A DNA stretch of 15,367 bases from JBEINZ01 sp040377825 (GCA_040377825.1 JBEINZ010000045.1:1-15367); one strand, 5' to 3'. Positions 6,914-14,740 are shown, numbered from the stretch's first letter. Translations and numbers: made by a program. Notes: generated from the sequence alone by a model not told the origin.

Positions 6914-7321
6914 CTATGTCACGATGGCCGCGACGATCCAAACGAGGATCGTCAGCCCCACGGAGCCGATGAGAGTGCCTTTCGCGAGCCACTGCCGGGT
7001 CTGGCGATCATAGCCGCGGCCGAGATCCCAGACGAAATGCCGGATGCCGCCGAGCATGTGGTGGAACAGCGCCCAGGTGTAGCCAAACAGGATCACCTGG
7101 CCGAGGATGGAGCCGAGGAACCAGGAGACGGCGTCAAATGGAGCTTTTCCCGCGGCGGCCGCCACCAGCCAGGCCGCGAGCAGCAGCGTGCCGAGGTAAA
7201 GCGCGCTTCCCGTGATGCGATGGACGATCGACATGACCATCGTCCAGGACGGACGATAGATCATGAGATGGGGCGAGAGCGGTCGCTCGGCGGTCTTTGG
7301 TTTTGTCTCGGTCGTCGACAT
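6914..7321 (-). CDS. sdhC: Succinate dehydrogenase cytochrome b556 subunit SdhC
   Basis: 135 residues from the ATG at 7321. It opens with the family signature RPLSPHLMIYRP (13-24), then SIVHRITGSAL (31-41), whose Ser and Arg line the quinone pocket. Three membrane helices follow, near 29-56, 66-89 and 114-134. FHHMLGGIRHFVWDLG (86-101) includes H88 at the position of the haem b axial ligand. It is the first gene of sdhCDAB and so probably carries the operon promoter upstream. An in-frame ATG at 7375 would add 18 basic residues not typical of the family; AAGGA lies 13 bases before the chosen ATG, rather far. Confidence 0.95.
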   Translation of the reverse strand: MSTTETKPKTAERPLSPHLMIYRPSWTMVMSIVHRITGSALYLGTLLLAAWLVAAAAGKAPFDAVSWFLGSILGQVILFGYTWALFHHMLGGIRHFVWDLGRGYDRQTRQWLAKGTLIGSVGLTILVWIVAAIVT

Positions 7322-7694
7322 CGGCGTCGGTCGATCCTTGCCTCGAGAGCGTCTTGCCGGCCCCGATCGGGCCAAAACAGCTCTGATTTAATGTGCCGCG
7401 GTTCAGCGTAGCACGATGACCCGCCGCCGCGACGGATCTAACCCTTTTTGCTGCTATGCGCAAAGTCTTCAAACGGCTGAAGGCGAAATTCATTGATGCG
7501 CGAACCGGCTGGATCCGCCGGCCGCACCGCGCGCTGCCAGCCTCGTCAAACCCTCCGCGGCGAGAATCGGTTCCACTCCAATCGTTTAAAGCGACCGAGT
7601 CGACCCGGCCGATCTGGCAGATTACGAAGCTTCGGGCAAACCCTCATGGCGCGCTTGTCCTCGCTGCAACGCAACAACGAGCGATCGACCTCGG
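7322..7694. other. Intergenic region upstream of sdhC and downstream of mch
   Basis: 373 bases without a convincing gene. They should hold the promoter of the sdh operon, but no strong -35/-10 pair is visible; the best I see is TTGCGC, 17 bases, TAGATC on the minus strand near 7461-7433. Perfect palindromes are CCCGATCGGG (7362-7371), in the sdhC leader, and CGAAGCTTCG (7625-7634). A weak stem (7660-7666 with 7675-7681) lies just beyond the mch stop without a T-run. Confidence 0.4.
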
Positions 7695-8747
7695 TCAATG
7701 CGGCATGGCCACCCAATAGTCGAGCTCGAGAATGACCGAGGGGTCATAATCGCCGCTTTCCAGGCGATCGGGAAAATCCGTCGCCGGCCGGTCCTTCGTC
7801 GCGATCGTGCGCAGTCGCAGCGCGCCGATGTCCTGGCGTCCTGGCAGCGCGGCGGTGTCGAGCACCTCCGACCACGCGAAAACGGTCTCGCCGGCAAAAA
7901 GCGGCGCGACATGCCGGCCGCCGTTGATCGCCGCGACGTGAAACGCGTTGCCGAGGCCGTTGAAGCTCAGCGCGCGGGCGAGGCTGATGACATGGCCACC
8001 ATAGATCAGCCGGCGCTGGAACCGACCTCGGCTCTCGACGAATTGGTTGAAATGCACCCGCGCCGTGTTCTGATAAAGCCGGGTGGCGATCTGATGCTCG
8101 GCTTCCTCGACCGTCATGCCGTCGGCGTGGTCGATCCGTTCGCCTGGACGATAGTCGCCGAGGCGATGCGGACTGCCCGCCAGCATGTCGTCATAGGCTT
8201 CGATATCGAGGAGCGGCACGGCGCCGCCGATGTTTTCGGCCGGCACCGCCGCCGGCAGGCTCGGCACCCGTTCTTCCTCGGGCCGCGCGGTCTCGTCTTT
8301 CTTGCGCACCATGACCCAGCGTACCAATTCAAGGACCATATCGCCGCGCTGATTGAGCCCGGTCGATCGGACATAGACCACGCCGGTCTTGCGGTTGGAG
8401 TTTTCCTTGAGCCCGATCACCTCGGAAAGCGCGACGATCGTATCCCCGGGATAGACCGGTGCCAGGAACCGGCATGCGGCATAGCCGAGATTGGCCACGG
8501 CGTTCAACGAAATGTCCGGCACGGTCTTGCCAAACACGATGTGGAAAACCAGCAAGTCGTCGACCGGCGCGTCCGGGTAATTGATCGCCTTGGCGAATTC
8601 GGCGGATGATTGGACCGCGAAGCGGGTGCCGTAAAGCGCGGTGTAAAGCGCCACATCGCCGACGCTCACCGTGCGCGGCGTCGGATGGCGGATCACTTGG
8701 CCTAGCCGGAAATCCTCGAAGTGTCGGCCGGGATCGGTCTTGCTCAT
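7695..8747 (-). CDS. mch: Mesaconyl-CoA hydratase (double hot-dog MaoC family)
   Basis: 350 residues with two MaoC-like hot-dog domains (about 10-150 and 205-345), the length of mesaconyl-CoA hydratase (beta-methylmalyl-CoA dehydratase). The enzyme interconverts mesaconyl-CoA and beta-methylmalyl-CoA in the ethylmalonyl-CoA pathway. That pathway replaces the glyoxylate bypass in many isocitrate-lyase-negative alphaproteobacteria, including methylotrophs. The N-terminal half has HFEDFRLGQVIRHPTPRTV and YGTRFAVQSSAEFA. The second domain carries the hydratase signature YQNTARVHFN (225-234) followed by RLIYGGHVISLARAL. The start at 8747 has AAGG 9 bases upstream; a longer frame to 8828 lacks family similarity. 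It follows the DUF429 gene by 87 bases and may be the last gene of that cluster. Another MaoC hydratase is possible but less likely. Confidence 0.87.
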   Translation of the reverse strand: MSKTDPGRHFEDFRLGQVIRHPTPRTVSVGDVALYTALYGTRFAVQSSAEFAKAINYPDAPVDDLLVFHIVFGKTVPDISLNAVANLGYAACRFLAPVYPGDTIVALSEVIGLKENSNRKTGVVYVRSTGLNQRGDMVLELVRWVMVRKKDETARPEEERVPSLPAAVPAENIGGAVPLLDIEAYDDMLAGSPHRLGDYRPGERIDHADGMTVEEAEHQIATRLYQNTARVHFNQFVESRGRFQRRLIYGGHVISLARALSFNGLGNAFHVAAINGGRHVAPLFAGETVFAWSEVLDTAALPGRQDIGALRLRTIATKDRPATDFPDRLESGDYDPSVILELDYWVAMPH

Positions 8748-8793
8748 CGTCTTCGACCTTTTCGATGTAACCGGTGGCAGCGGTGATGACCGG

Positions 8794-8819
8794 GTGCGGA
8801 TCTGTTGTCCAGTCCGCAC
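8794..8819 (-). other. Stem-loop in the leader of mch
   Basis: GTGCGGA (8794-8800) and TCCGCAC (8813-8819) form a perfect 7-bp stem with a 12-base loop in the 87-base gap between the DUF429 stop and the mch start. No T-run follows on the minus strand. It may be a partial terminator, a message-processing site or an attenuator that separates mch expression from the upstream genes. Confidence 0.45.
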
Positions 8820-8834
8820 AATGCCCAACAGGCT

Positions 8835-9602
8835 TCACGCCCAGATGGCAATCGGAAGGCCGAGCCCGTCGCGCTCCGGCGGATTGGGAAAGGGTCGAGC
8901 CTCGCCGCGATGGAGCCGCTCGGCAATCAGCGCGGCAACGGCGGCATCGATCAGGTCGTCGCGGCCGACGCCGCGCGGGCAGGGGCCTTCCAGGAAGGCA
9001 CGGTCGTAACCGAGGCCAACGAGGACATCGATCCGCTCGGCGAGGCCCTCCGGATTCCGACGATTCTTGACCTTCTTCGGCAGGCGCATGACCTGGCCGC
9101 CGGCAAGCTGCCAGAAGGCGACCTCGGGGTGAACCTCATGGATCCGGCTTTTCGGGCCGCTCGTCATCACGGCGTCGACCTCGCGGATCTTGCCGAGGAT
9201 GTGAAAACATTGCTTGGAGATTTGCCGCGGCGGATCGGAGGTCGCCAGCGCGACGGCGCAGGTCGTCCGATAGGCGTCGGGCGCGGCCAGATCGGGTGCG
9301 GCATGGACCGCCGCGCGGCTCGGCACCGAGAAGACCGATGACTGTCTCGCGCCGAGGAGCGGGCGGACCGCGCGTTCGGGCCCGCGTCCGCCGAGCCCGG
9401 CGCGCTCCGGCAGGCCGATCGGCATATCGATGGCCACGACGGCGGGGGCATCGGGTCCGTTCACAAGGTCGTTTAGTCGCTCGAAGACTTCAAGGCGGGG
9501 CGGATGCGCGCCGGAAAGATGCCGCAAAACCACGGCCCAGCCGCTCGGACAACCATCGACGCCGGCAAGCGTCGGGGCCCCGGCAAGCGTGGATGCGCTC
9601 AC
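8835..9602 (-). CDS. DUF429 protein, predicted RNase H-like fold
   Basis: 255 residues of the DUF429 family, whose members are predicted to adopt an RNase H-like fold; no biochemical role is settled to my knowledge. The expected acidic positions are present: GVDGCPSGWAVV (14-25, D16), VVAIDMPIGLPE (55-66, D59), EVHPEVAFWQLAGG (156-169, E160) and the C-terminal GRDDLIDAAVAALIAERL (213-230). It starts with GTG at 9602, sharing GTGA with the TGA of pdxY, so it is translationally coupled to that gene. The Shine-Dalgarno is weak, as usual for coupled starts. The function is unknown; a nuclease or nucleotide-binding role is inference from the fold. Confidence 0.85.
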   Translation of the reverse strand: MSASTLAGAPTLAGVDGCPSGWAVVLRHLSGAHPPRLEVFERLNDLVNGPDAPAVVAIDMPIGLPERAGLGGRGPERAVRPLLGARQSSVFSVPSRAAVHAAPDLAAPDAYRTTCAVALATSDPPRQISKQCFHILGKIREVDAVMTSGPKSRIHEVHPEVAFWQLAGGQVMRLPKKVKNRRNPEGLAERIDVLVGLGYDRAFLEGPCPRGVGRDDLIDAAVAALIAERLHRGEARPFPNPPERDGLGLPIAIWA

Positions 9603-10504
9603 GATGCCGGCTCGGCTTTCGACCGCCGCGCCATCCCGCCGAGCCGGCGGATCTGCACGCTCGCCATCGAATGCACCAGCACGTCCTGCTCGGCTTGCAG
9701 CAGCAGTTCGTCGGCGCCCGCGCGCACGCTGCGCGCGACCATGTCAAAAACACTAGCCGCGGCGCCGGCCAGTGCTTGCTCGGGATGGGCGCCATCAAGG
9801 GTGCGCGCGAGATAGCTTGTTGCGAGAAGGTCGCCGGTGCCGTTCGGAGCGCCGGCGACCATTGGGTGCTCGGCCTGAAGCGCCATTTCGGGGGTCACCA
9901 GCAAGGTCGCGACCGATCGTGCCATCATGGCTGGCGCGGAGGTCACGAGAACGGTCGCGGGGCCGAGCGCGCGGGCGGCAACTGTCGCCTCGGCCGTTGT
10001 GTCGACCGGGCGTCCGGAGAGCCAGCCCGCCTCAAAACGGTTCGGCGTGGCGATGTCGGCGATCGGCAGCAGACGATCGCGAATGGCGATCGCGGTCGCC
10101 TCGGGCAGGTAGAGTCCGCCGGTCCCATCGGGCCGGATATCGCCGATGACCGGATCGCAAAGGTAAAGCGCGTTGGGGTTCGATCGTTTAACCGCCGCGA
10201 CCAAGTCGGCGGCGGCCTCGACCTGTGCCGCGTCGCCGAAATATCCGGTCAAGATCGCGCCGACCTCCGCGAGCCATCGGGCCGATCCGAGATCCACGCA
10301 AAGTGCGGCAAAGCTGGCTGCGTCGGGTACGAGACGCGACGCGCGGCCATGGCCTGGATGCCAGGGGAGCGTGACGGTCGGCACGAACCAGGTCCGGAAC
10401 CCGAGACGCTCCAGCGTGAACACCGCCGCGCGGCCGCCGACCGAGCCGCGCGCGACGAGGCTTGAGACGACGACGACGGAGGGCTTTGCTTCGGATGTGA
10501 TCAT
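9599..10504 (-). CDS. pdxY: Pyridoxal kinase (PdxY/PdxK-type, ribokinase-like)
   Basis: 301 residues. The enzyme phosphorylates pyridoxal (and possibly pyridoxine and pyridoxamine) with ATP in vitamin B6 salvage. Signatures are SSLVARGSVGGRAAVFTLERLG (14-35, the substrate lobe), PTVTLPWHPGHG (42-53), LYLCDPVIGD (113-122), TPNRFEAGWLSG (153-164) and the catalytic loop APNGTGDLLATSYLA (219-233), with D225 as the catalytic base. The LVARG segment replaces the HVVYG of E. coli PdxY; I believe this is common in alphaproteobacteria. It shares ATGA with the upstream oxidoreductase and GTGA with the downstream DUF429 gene. The exact vitamer preference cannot be read from sequence. Confidence 0.9.
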   Translation of the reverse strand: MITSEAKPSVVVVSSLVARGSVGGRAAVFTLERLGFRTWFVPTVTLPWHPGHGRASRLVPDAASFAALCVDLGSARWLAEVGAILTGYFGDAAQVEAAADLVAAVKRSNPNALYLCDPVIGDIRPDGTGGLYLPEATAIAIRDRLLPIADIATPNRFEAGWLSGRPVDTTAEATVAARALGPATVLVTSAPAMMARSVATLLVTPEMALQAEHPMVAGAPNGTGDLLATSYLARTLDGAHPEQALAGAAASVFDMVARSVRAGADELLLQAEQDVLVHSMASVQIRRLGGMARRSKAEPAS

Positions 10505-11685
10505 ATGACGTTTAGCTCCCGGACCGGACGGCCGGCCAAAATGCGCTCATAGCCGAAGATCGAAAGGTCGAGCGAGACCGAATCACCCGTCGTGATCCAT
10601 TCGGCAACCCAGCGTCCAACACCGGGCGCCTGTTGCAGGCCATGGCCGGAGAAGCCGTTGGCGAAGATGAAGTTGTTGATCTCGGGATGCGGACCGACGA
10701 CGGCGTTTTGATCGAGCGTGTTGTAGTCATAGTGGCCGGCCCAGGCGCGCACCAGCTTCAACGCCTCGAAAGCCGGGATGCGCGTTGCGAGCGCTGGCCA
10801 AATTACCTCATCGTAAAGACCGTAATCGACCGCGAAATCGTCGTTCGCGGCGCGAGGGTCGGAATCCTCGTCGGGCGAAACCCCGCAAATGAAGTATTCG
10901 CCTTCCGGACGGACATAGACGCCGGTCGTATCGACCAAGAGCGGCATGGACGCGACCGTCTCCCGGCAATGAACGACGAAGACGAAGCGCTTGCGCGGCT
11001 CGACCGGAAGCACGATGCCGGCGAGCGCGGCGACGTCGCCCGCGGCCGGGCCGGCTGCATTCACAAGCGTCCCGCAGGCGATCTTGGCGCCATCGGCAAG
11101 GGTGACCCCCGCGACGGTCGCGCCGGCCCGCTCGATCGCGACGACATCGCCGTGGATATAGCTCGCGCCGCGATCGCGCGCCGCCCGGCGGAAAAGTTCA
11201 AGCAAGGTATGCGCGTCGAACCAGCCTTCGCCGGTAAGGCCGAGCGCGCCCGCCGCGATGCCCGAAAGAGACAGCCACGGGAAACGCCGGGCGAGCTCGT
11301 CCGGATCGAGCAAGGCGATGTCGGCGGCTTCGGCCATTTGGACGCGATGGTTCGCTTCCAGGATCGCGCGGCCCTCCATGCTCGCAAGCAGAAGATAGCC
11401 GCCTTCGTGGAAGCCGATATCGGCCAAGGGGCCGAAGCGGTCGTTCAGGCCGCGCATGAAATCGACCCCGAAGCGCGATAGGCGGATGTTTTCCGGCGTC
11501 GAGAATTGCTGGCGGATTGAAGCGGCGGACAGCGTTGTTGCCGAACGCGAATAGGTCGGATCGCGCTCAATCACCGCGATCGAGCCCTTGAACCCAAGAT
11601 CATGGGTCAGGAAATAGGCAATCGCCGATCCGACGATCGCGCCGCCCACGATAACCACATCAAACCGCTCGAACGTCCTCGACAC
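10501..11685 (-). CDS. FAD-dependent oxidoreductase, DAO family, FOXRED1-like
   Basis: 394 residues. The N-terminal Rossmann FAD site is FDVVIVGGAIVGSAIAYFL (8-26) with E40 after the second strand; the C-terminal FAD contact is FANGFSGHGLQQAPGVGRWV (341-360). It belongs to the D-amino-acid oxidase/sarcosine oxidase superfamily (oxidation of a C-N bond with FAD). Several blocks closely resemble the mitochondrial complex I assembly factor FOXRED1 as I remember it: LSAASIRQQFSTPENIRLS, LPVEPRKRFVFVVHC, and AWAGHYDYNTLDQNAVVGPHP. It lacks a mitochondrial-type presequence or membrane segment. The GTG start at 11685 has GGGAG 7 bases upstream, a strong signal. It overlaps pdxY by ATGA and heads the cluster. 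The substrate is unknown. Confidence 0.88.
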   Translation of the reverse strand: MSRTFERFDVVIVGGAIVGSAIAYFLTHDLGFKGSIAVIERDPTYSRSATTLSAASIRQQFSTPENIRLSRFGVDFMRGLNDRFGPLADIGFHEGGYLLLASMEGRAILEANHRVQMAEAADIALLDPDELARRFPWLSLSGIAAGALGLTGEGWFDAHTLLELFRRAARDRGASYIHGDVVAIERAGATVAGVTLADGAKIACGTLVNAAGPAAGDVAALAGIVLPVEPRKRFVFVVHCRETVASMPLLVDTTGVYVRPEGEYFICGVSPDEDSDPRAANDDFAVDYGLYDEVIWPALATRIPAFEALKLVRAWAGHYDYNTLDQNAVVGPHPEINNFIFANGFSGHGLQQAPGVGRWVAEWITTGDSVSLDLSIFGYERILAGRPVRELNVI

Positions 11686-11779
11686 GCGCTTTCTCCCGAG
11701 CCCTGTTGGCGGCGCCTGCTCTAGCGGAAAAATGGCCGTCGAGGAATGCGGTAGGCGCGAGGCTCCGATCCGTTTGTCC

Positions 11780-12319
11780 TTATCGCTCCTCGCGATACGG
11801 CATGGCTGGCGCGTCGTCTGACGATGCCGATCGCGCGATGGTCGACAGCGGATCGCGCACGGCGATCGTCCAATAAACCAGACCGCCGACCGCCCCGACC
11901 GCCGCGATCATACCGAAAACCGGAAGGCTGGAGAGGTCGGGCGCCACCTTCGCCAGGCCAAGGATCACGCCGCCGATCTCTATCGCCAGCCCCGTGATCG
12001 CCCCGTAAATGGCAAACAGCGTTGGCGAGCGCAGCGTCGCGCCGCCGGCGCTCGCCACGATGAAGGCCGTCGCGAAGGGCGCGGCCGCAATGACGGCGAT
12101 GACGAAACACATGATGACGATCAGCAGCACATCAATGAGGCTTGTGGTCGAAAGCGCGGCGTCCGCGCCGAAGACGATCATGTCATGGGTCAGGAGCGCG
12201 ATCGGTATGGCGAGCGCGGAGGCAAGACACGCGGCGAGGTAGCCGGCCAGCTTTCGCCCCAGCCCGCTCCCCTCGTTGAGATCTTCAGCGGTGTCGCGCG
12301 GATCGGCGGAAAGCGACAT
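11780..12319 (-). CDS. Hypothetical four-helix membrane protein
   Basis: 179 residues, not recognised. A short acidic N terminus (1-22) is followed by four hydrophobic segments, about 24-44, 61-90, 99-123 and 131-152, and a polar C-terminal tail ending in PAMPYREER. Glycine- and alanine-rich helices (FAIYGAITGLAIEIGGVILGLA) suggest close helix packing, but there is no transporter or enzyme motif I can name. The ATG at 12319 has only a weak AGG close by. It lies 94 bases upstream of the FOXRED1-like gene and 106 bases downstream of rlmN, all on the minus strand, so it could be transcribed with either. An integral membrane location is well supported; the function is not. Confidence 0.7.
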   Translation of the reverse strand: MSLSADPRDTAEDLNEGSGLGRKLAGYLAACLASALAIPIALLTHDMIVFGADAALSTTSLIDVLLIVIMCFVIAVIAAAPFATAFIVASAGGATLRSPTLFAIYGAITGLAIEIGGVILGLAKVAPDLSSLPVFGMIAAVGAVGGLVYWTIAVRDPLSTIARSASSDDAPAMPYREER

Positions 12320-12425
12320 GCCTGATTACCATGAGCCTCGCGCCGACCGAATCGGTCACGCTTCGTCAATCGATGATAGTTCGAGAAGTTTATGAAATGT
12401 CGAGATGCATGACGGACGTGGTGCG
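12320..12425. other. Short gap between rlmN and membrane protein gene
   Basis: 106 bases containing a small inverted repeat GACCG AAT CGGTC near 12347-12359 and no T-run. No good promoter was identified. Confidence 0.25.
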
Positions 12426-13679
12426 TCAGTCATCGTCCGGGCCGCCGATCATCGCCTCCAGCGCCATGCGCTCGCGGATCTTCAGCCGCTCGGATGCCGA
12501 TTTCAGCTGGCCGCAGGCGGCGAGAATATCCCGCCCGCGCGGCGTGCGGATCGGGCTGGCATAGCCCGCGCGGTTGACGATCTCCGCGAAGCTCTCGATC
12601 GCATCCCAACTCGAGCACTCATAGGTCGAGCCTGGCCAGGGATTGAACGGGATGAGGTTGATCTTGGCGGGGATACCCGACAGGAGCCGAACAAGCTCGC
12701 GCGCATCGGCGGGCGAATCATTCACGCCCTTCAGCATGACGTATTCAAAGGTGATCCGCCGCGCGTTGGACAGGCCTGGATAGGCCCGACAGGCCTCAAG
12801 GAGGTCCGCGATCGGAAATTTCCGATTGAGCGGCACGAGCTCGTCTCGTAATTCGTCGCGCACGGCGTGCAGCGAAACGGCGAGCATGACGTTCATCTCG
12901 GCGCCGGCACGCGGGATCATCGGCACGACGCCGGAGGTCGACAGCGTGATCCGCCGGCGCGACAGCGAGAGGCCCTCGCCGTCGGTCGCGATTGCCAGCG
13001 CGTCGCGGACATTGTCGAAATTGTAGAGCGGCTCGCCCATGCCCATCATGACGATGTTGGACACAAACCGGCCCTCGCGCGGCACGATGGCGCCGGTGAT
13101 CGTTTCCATATGCGGAAAGTCACCCAGCCGTTCGCGGGCGACCACGATCTGGGCGACGATTTCCTCGGCGGTCAGATTGCGCACCAGTTTCTGCGTGCCG
13201 GTATGGCAGAACGAACACGTGAGTGTGCAGCCGACCTGTGAGGAAACGCAGAGCGTGCCGCGCCCCTCCTCGGGGATATAGACCGTTTCGACATCGACGG
13301 GACGGCCCGCGCCGCGCGGGGGAAAGCGCAGGAGCCACTTCCGCGTGCCGTCGACTGAGATCTGCTCGGTGACGACCTCCGGTCGGCCGATCACATAGCG
13401 CGCGCCGAGCGCGGCGCGGAGCTCCTTGGAGACGTTGGTCATCCGATCGAAAGACGCCGCGCCGCGAAAGTAGATCCAGTGCCACAGCTGGTTCGCCCGC
13501 ATGCGGACCTGGCGCGGCTCCACCCCGACGGCGGCGAGGGCCTCACCCAGCTCGTCGCGCGTCATGCCGAGGAGCGACGGCATGGCATCGCGCTGCGGCT
13601 CGACTTCCGCCGTCTTCGTGATGGAAAAGGGCGGCGGGACGGGGGTCGCGCTGATCGCCAGGGGGCCGAGCTCGGTCAT
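12426..13679 (-). CDS. rlmN: RlmN, dual-specificity 23S rRNA (A2503) / tRNA (A37) C2-methyltransferase
   Basis: 417 residues, a radical-SAM enzyme that methylates C2 of A2503 in 23S rRNA and A37 in some tRNAs. This modification tunes the peptide exit tunnel and decoding. The [4Fe-4S]-SAM motif is CTLTCSFC (C151, C155, C158). C144 in TLCVSSQVGC and C389 in AACGQLKS match the conserved mechanistic cysteines (C118 and C355 in E. coli), and ETVYIPEEGRGTL (131-143) precedes the cluster. MMGMGEPLYNFDNV and ITLSTSGVVP are also typical. The N terminus (about 1-33) is longer than in enterobacteria. The ATG at 13679 has AAGGA 4 bases upstream; the frame extends to 13802 without similarity. The neighbouring IalB-family gene lies 113 bases upstream on the same strand. 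Confidence 0.97.
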   Translation of the reverse strand: MTELGPLAISATPVPPPFSITKTAEVEPQRDAMPSLLGMTRDELGEALAAVGVEPRQVRMRANQLWHWIYFRGAASFDRMTNVSKELRAALGARYVIGRPEVVTEQISVDGTRKWLLRFPPRGAGRPVDVETVYIPEEGRGTLCVSSQVGCTLTCSFCHTGTQKLVRNLTAEEIVAQIVVARERLGDFPHMETITGAIVPREGRFVSNIVMMGMGEPLYNFDNVRDALAIATDGEGLSLSRRRITLSTSGVVPMIPRAGAEMNVMLAVSLHAVRDELRDELVPLNRKFPIADLLEACRAYPGLSNARRITFEYVMLKGVNDSPADARELVRLLSGIPAKINLIPFNPWPGSTYECSSWDAIESFAEIVNRAGYASPIRTPRGRDILAACGQLKSASERLKIRERMALEAMIGGPDDD

Positions 13680-13792
13680 CGTATCCTTCTTGCGCTCAAG
13701 CGCGTGCGGCCGCCGCGTGGTTGACCGCGATGGTGATCGATCGGTCATATAGCGCCAGAAGGGCGGGAAAGTAAGCCGATCCGCGTGACGGC

Positions 13793-14311
13793 CTACCTGC
13801 ATTCCTTTCCGATGGCTTCGAGCGCGCCCCCGATGCCGGCAAGCGAAAAGCTGTAGGTGGTCGTGTTGCCGCGCCCGGACTGTCCGATAATGGTCAGCTT
13901 ACGCCCGCGCTTCATGGCATCCACGAGCTTGGCCTCGTCGGCGGGGGCATCGACCCAAGCGCCGTCGCCGCGCGTGAACAGGCTGAACTTGGTCCCGTCG
14001 ATATCAACGGATACCTTGCTCTGTTCCTTAAAGGAATAGCCGACCTGGACGCTCGGTTCGTTGCGGATGCCCTCGCTTGGCCTCGTCGACACAAAGAGGA
14101 ACACATCGCCGTGATTGAGGCCGGCGGGCTCTTGCTTTTGTGGCTTGGACAGCGCGTAGCAGATCTTGCCCTTCGCCCCGGTCGCGGTGACGGCCGTCCA
14201 ATCGCGCGATTCGACGAGCTTCATCGGCGGGCTCGTCTCGGCCGTCGCCGCGATGCTCGTGGAAACCAGCGTCACGGCAGCGAGGAGCACGGCTTTATTC
14301 ATGGTCTTCAT
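13793..14311 (-). CDS. IalB-family (invasion-associated locus B) periplasmic protein
   Basis: 172 residues with a clear Sec signal peptide: MKTMNK, then a hydrophobic core LLAAVTLVSTSIAATA with cleavage likely after A24. The mature part fits the invasion-associated locus B family: SRDWTAVTATGAKGKICYALSKP (35-57), GDVFLFVSTRP (68-78), VGYSFKEQSKVSVDIDGTKFSLF (90-112), a GDGAWV turn and IIGQSGRGNTTTYSFSLAG (141-159). C51 and C171 could form a disulfide in the periplasm. In Bartonella, IalB is linked to erythrocyte invasion, but homologues are widespread in free-living Hyphomicrobiales, so no virulence role is implied here. GGAGAG lies about 10 bases before the ATG. It is upstream of rlmN on the same strand, an arrangement I believe recurs in this order. 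Confidence 0.88.
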   Translation of the reverse strand: MKTMNKAVLLAAVTLVSTSIAATAETSPPMKLVESRDWTAVTATGAKGKICYALSKPQKQEPAGLNHGDVFLFVSTRPSEGIRNEPSVQVGYSFKEQSKVSVDIDGTKFSLFTRGDGAWVDAPADEAKLVDAMKRGRKLTIIGQSGRGNTTTYSFSLAGIGGALEAIGKECR

Positions 14312-14740
14312 GAGTACCCATCTCTCCGTTCAGCCCATCAAATATTTGCCGAACCACCTATTTCGTGCGGTTTACGAAACCATGAAGATAGTTACCAGAT
14401 TGTTGAAGAGGCGCGGCGCGCCCGGATCGATTGAGCCAATGACCGTTCATTGTCGGCGTCGGCGACGTCGCGAAGTCCGCGCGCCACGATCCGTGGTTCT
14501 TGGTCCCAAGTATCGGACGCCAAACAACGATCGTCGTGCGGCGTCATCCTGCCGCAGGCCCGTCACGGCAGTGCCTTCGTTCGCGGTTTACGTTCCACAC
14601 CAAGAGGGCTAGACCGTTCCTGCCAAAAAAGGCGAGAATTCGACGGATTGTGTCGGTCTCAATCGAGGAGTCCGGCGAGGCGTCCGATTAAATTGGCAGA
14701 ACTGCAAGAATTGCCGCTAGGCTAGGGTTTTTGAGGGGGC
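14312..14740. other. Divergent intergenic region between ialB-like gene and ECF sigma gene
   Basis: 429 bases with no convincing gene. On the left, CAAATATTTG (14339-14348), a perfect palindrome, lies in the leader of the IalB-like gene, and GGTTT CGT AAACC-type symmetry lies a little further up. In the middle, two perfect palindromic units stand side by side (14484-14510). On the right, TTGGCA (14693-14698), 19 bases, TAGGCT (14718-14723) is a poor but possible promoter for the sigma gene. I saw no TGATCC element of the RpoE/ChrR type here. Confidence 0.35.
14484..14510. repeat. Two adjacent short palindromes
   Basis: CCACG ATC CGTGG (14484-14496) is followed after two bases by CTTGG TC CCAAG (14499-14510). 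Both arms are perfect. They could be operator half-sites, an RNA structure, or chance. Confidence 0.3.

Noticed and set aside
7456..7719. 87-codon ORF on the + strand between sdhC and mch
   Set aside because: Basic, low-complexity translation without any family resemblance; it runs into the 3' end of mch on the opposite strand and has no ribosome site.
9296..10465. 389-codon + strand ORF opposite the DUF429 and pdxY genes
   Set aside because: Spans two coupled real genes antisense and gives Arg/Gly/His-rich sequence without motifs.
13793..14311. Virulence factor reading of the IalB-like protein
   Set aside because: The family is widespread in non-pathogenic Hyphomicrobiales and nothing else in the window suggests a pathogen.
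14166..14725. Several + strand ORFs in the region before the ECF sigma gene
   Set aside because: Arg/Ser-rich, mutually overlapping, without ribosome sites; the first ones lie antisense to the IalB-like gene.
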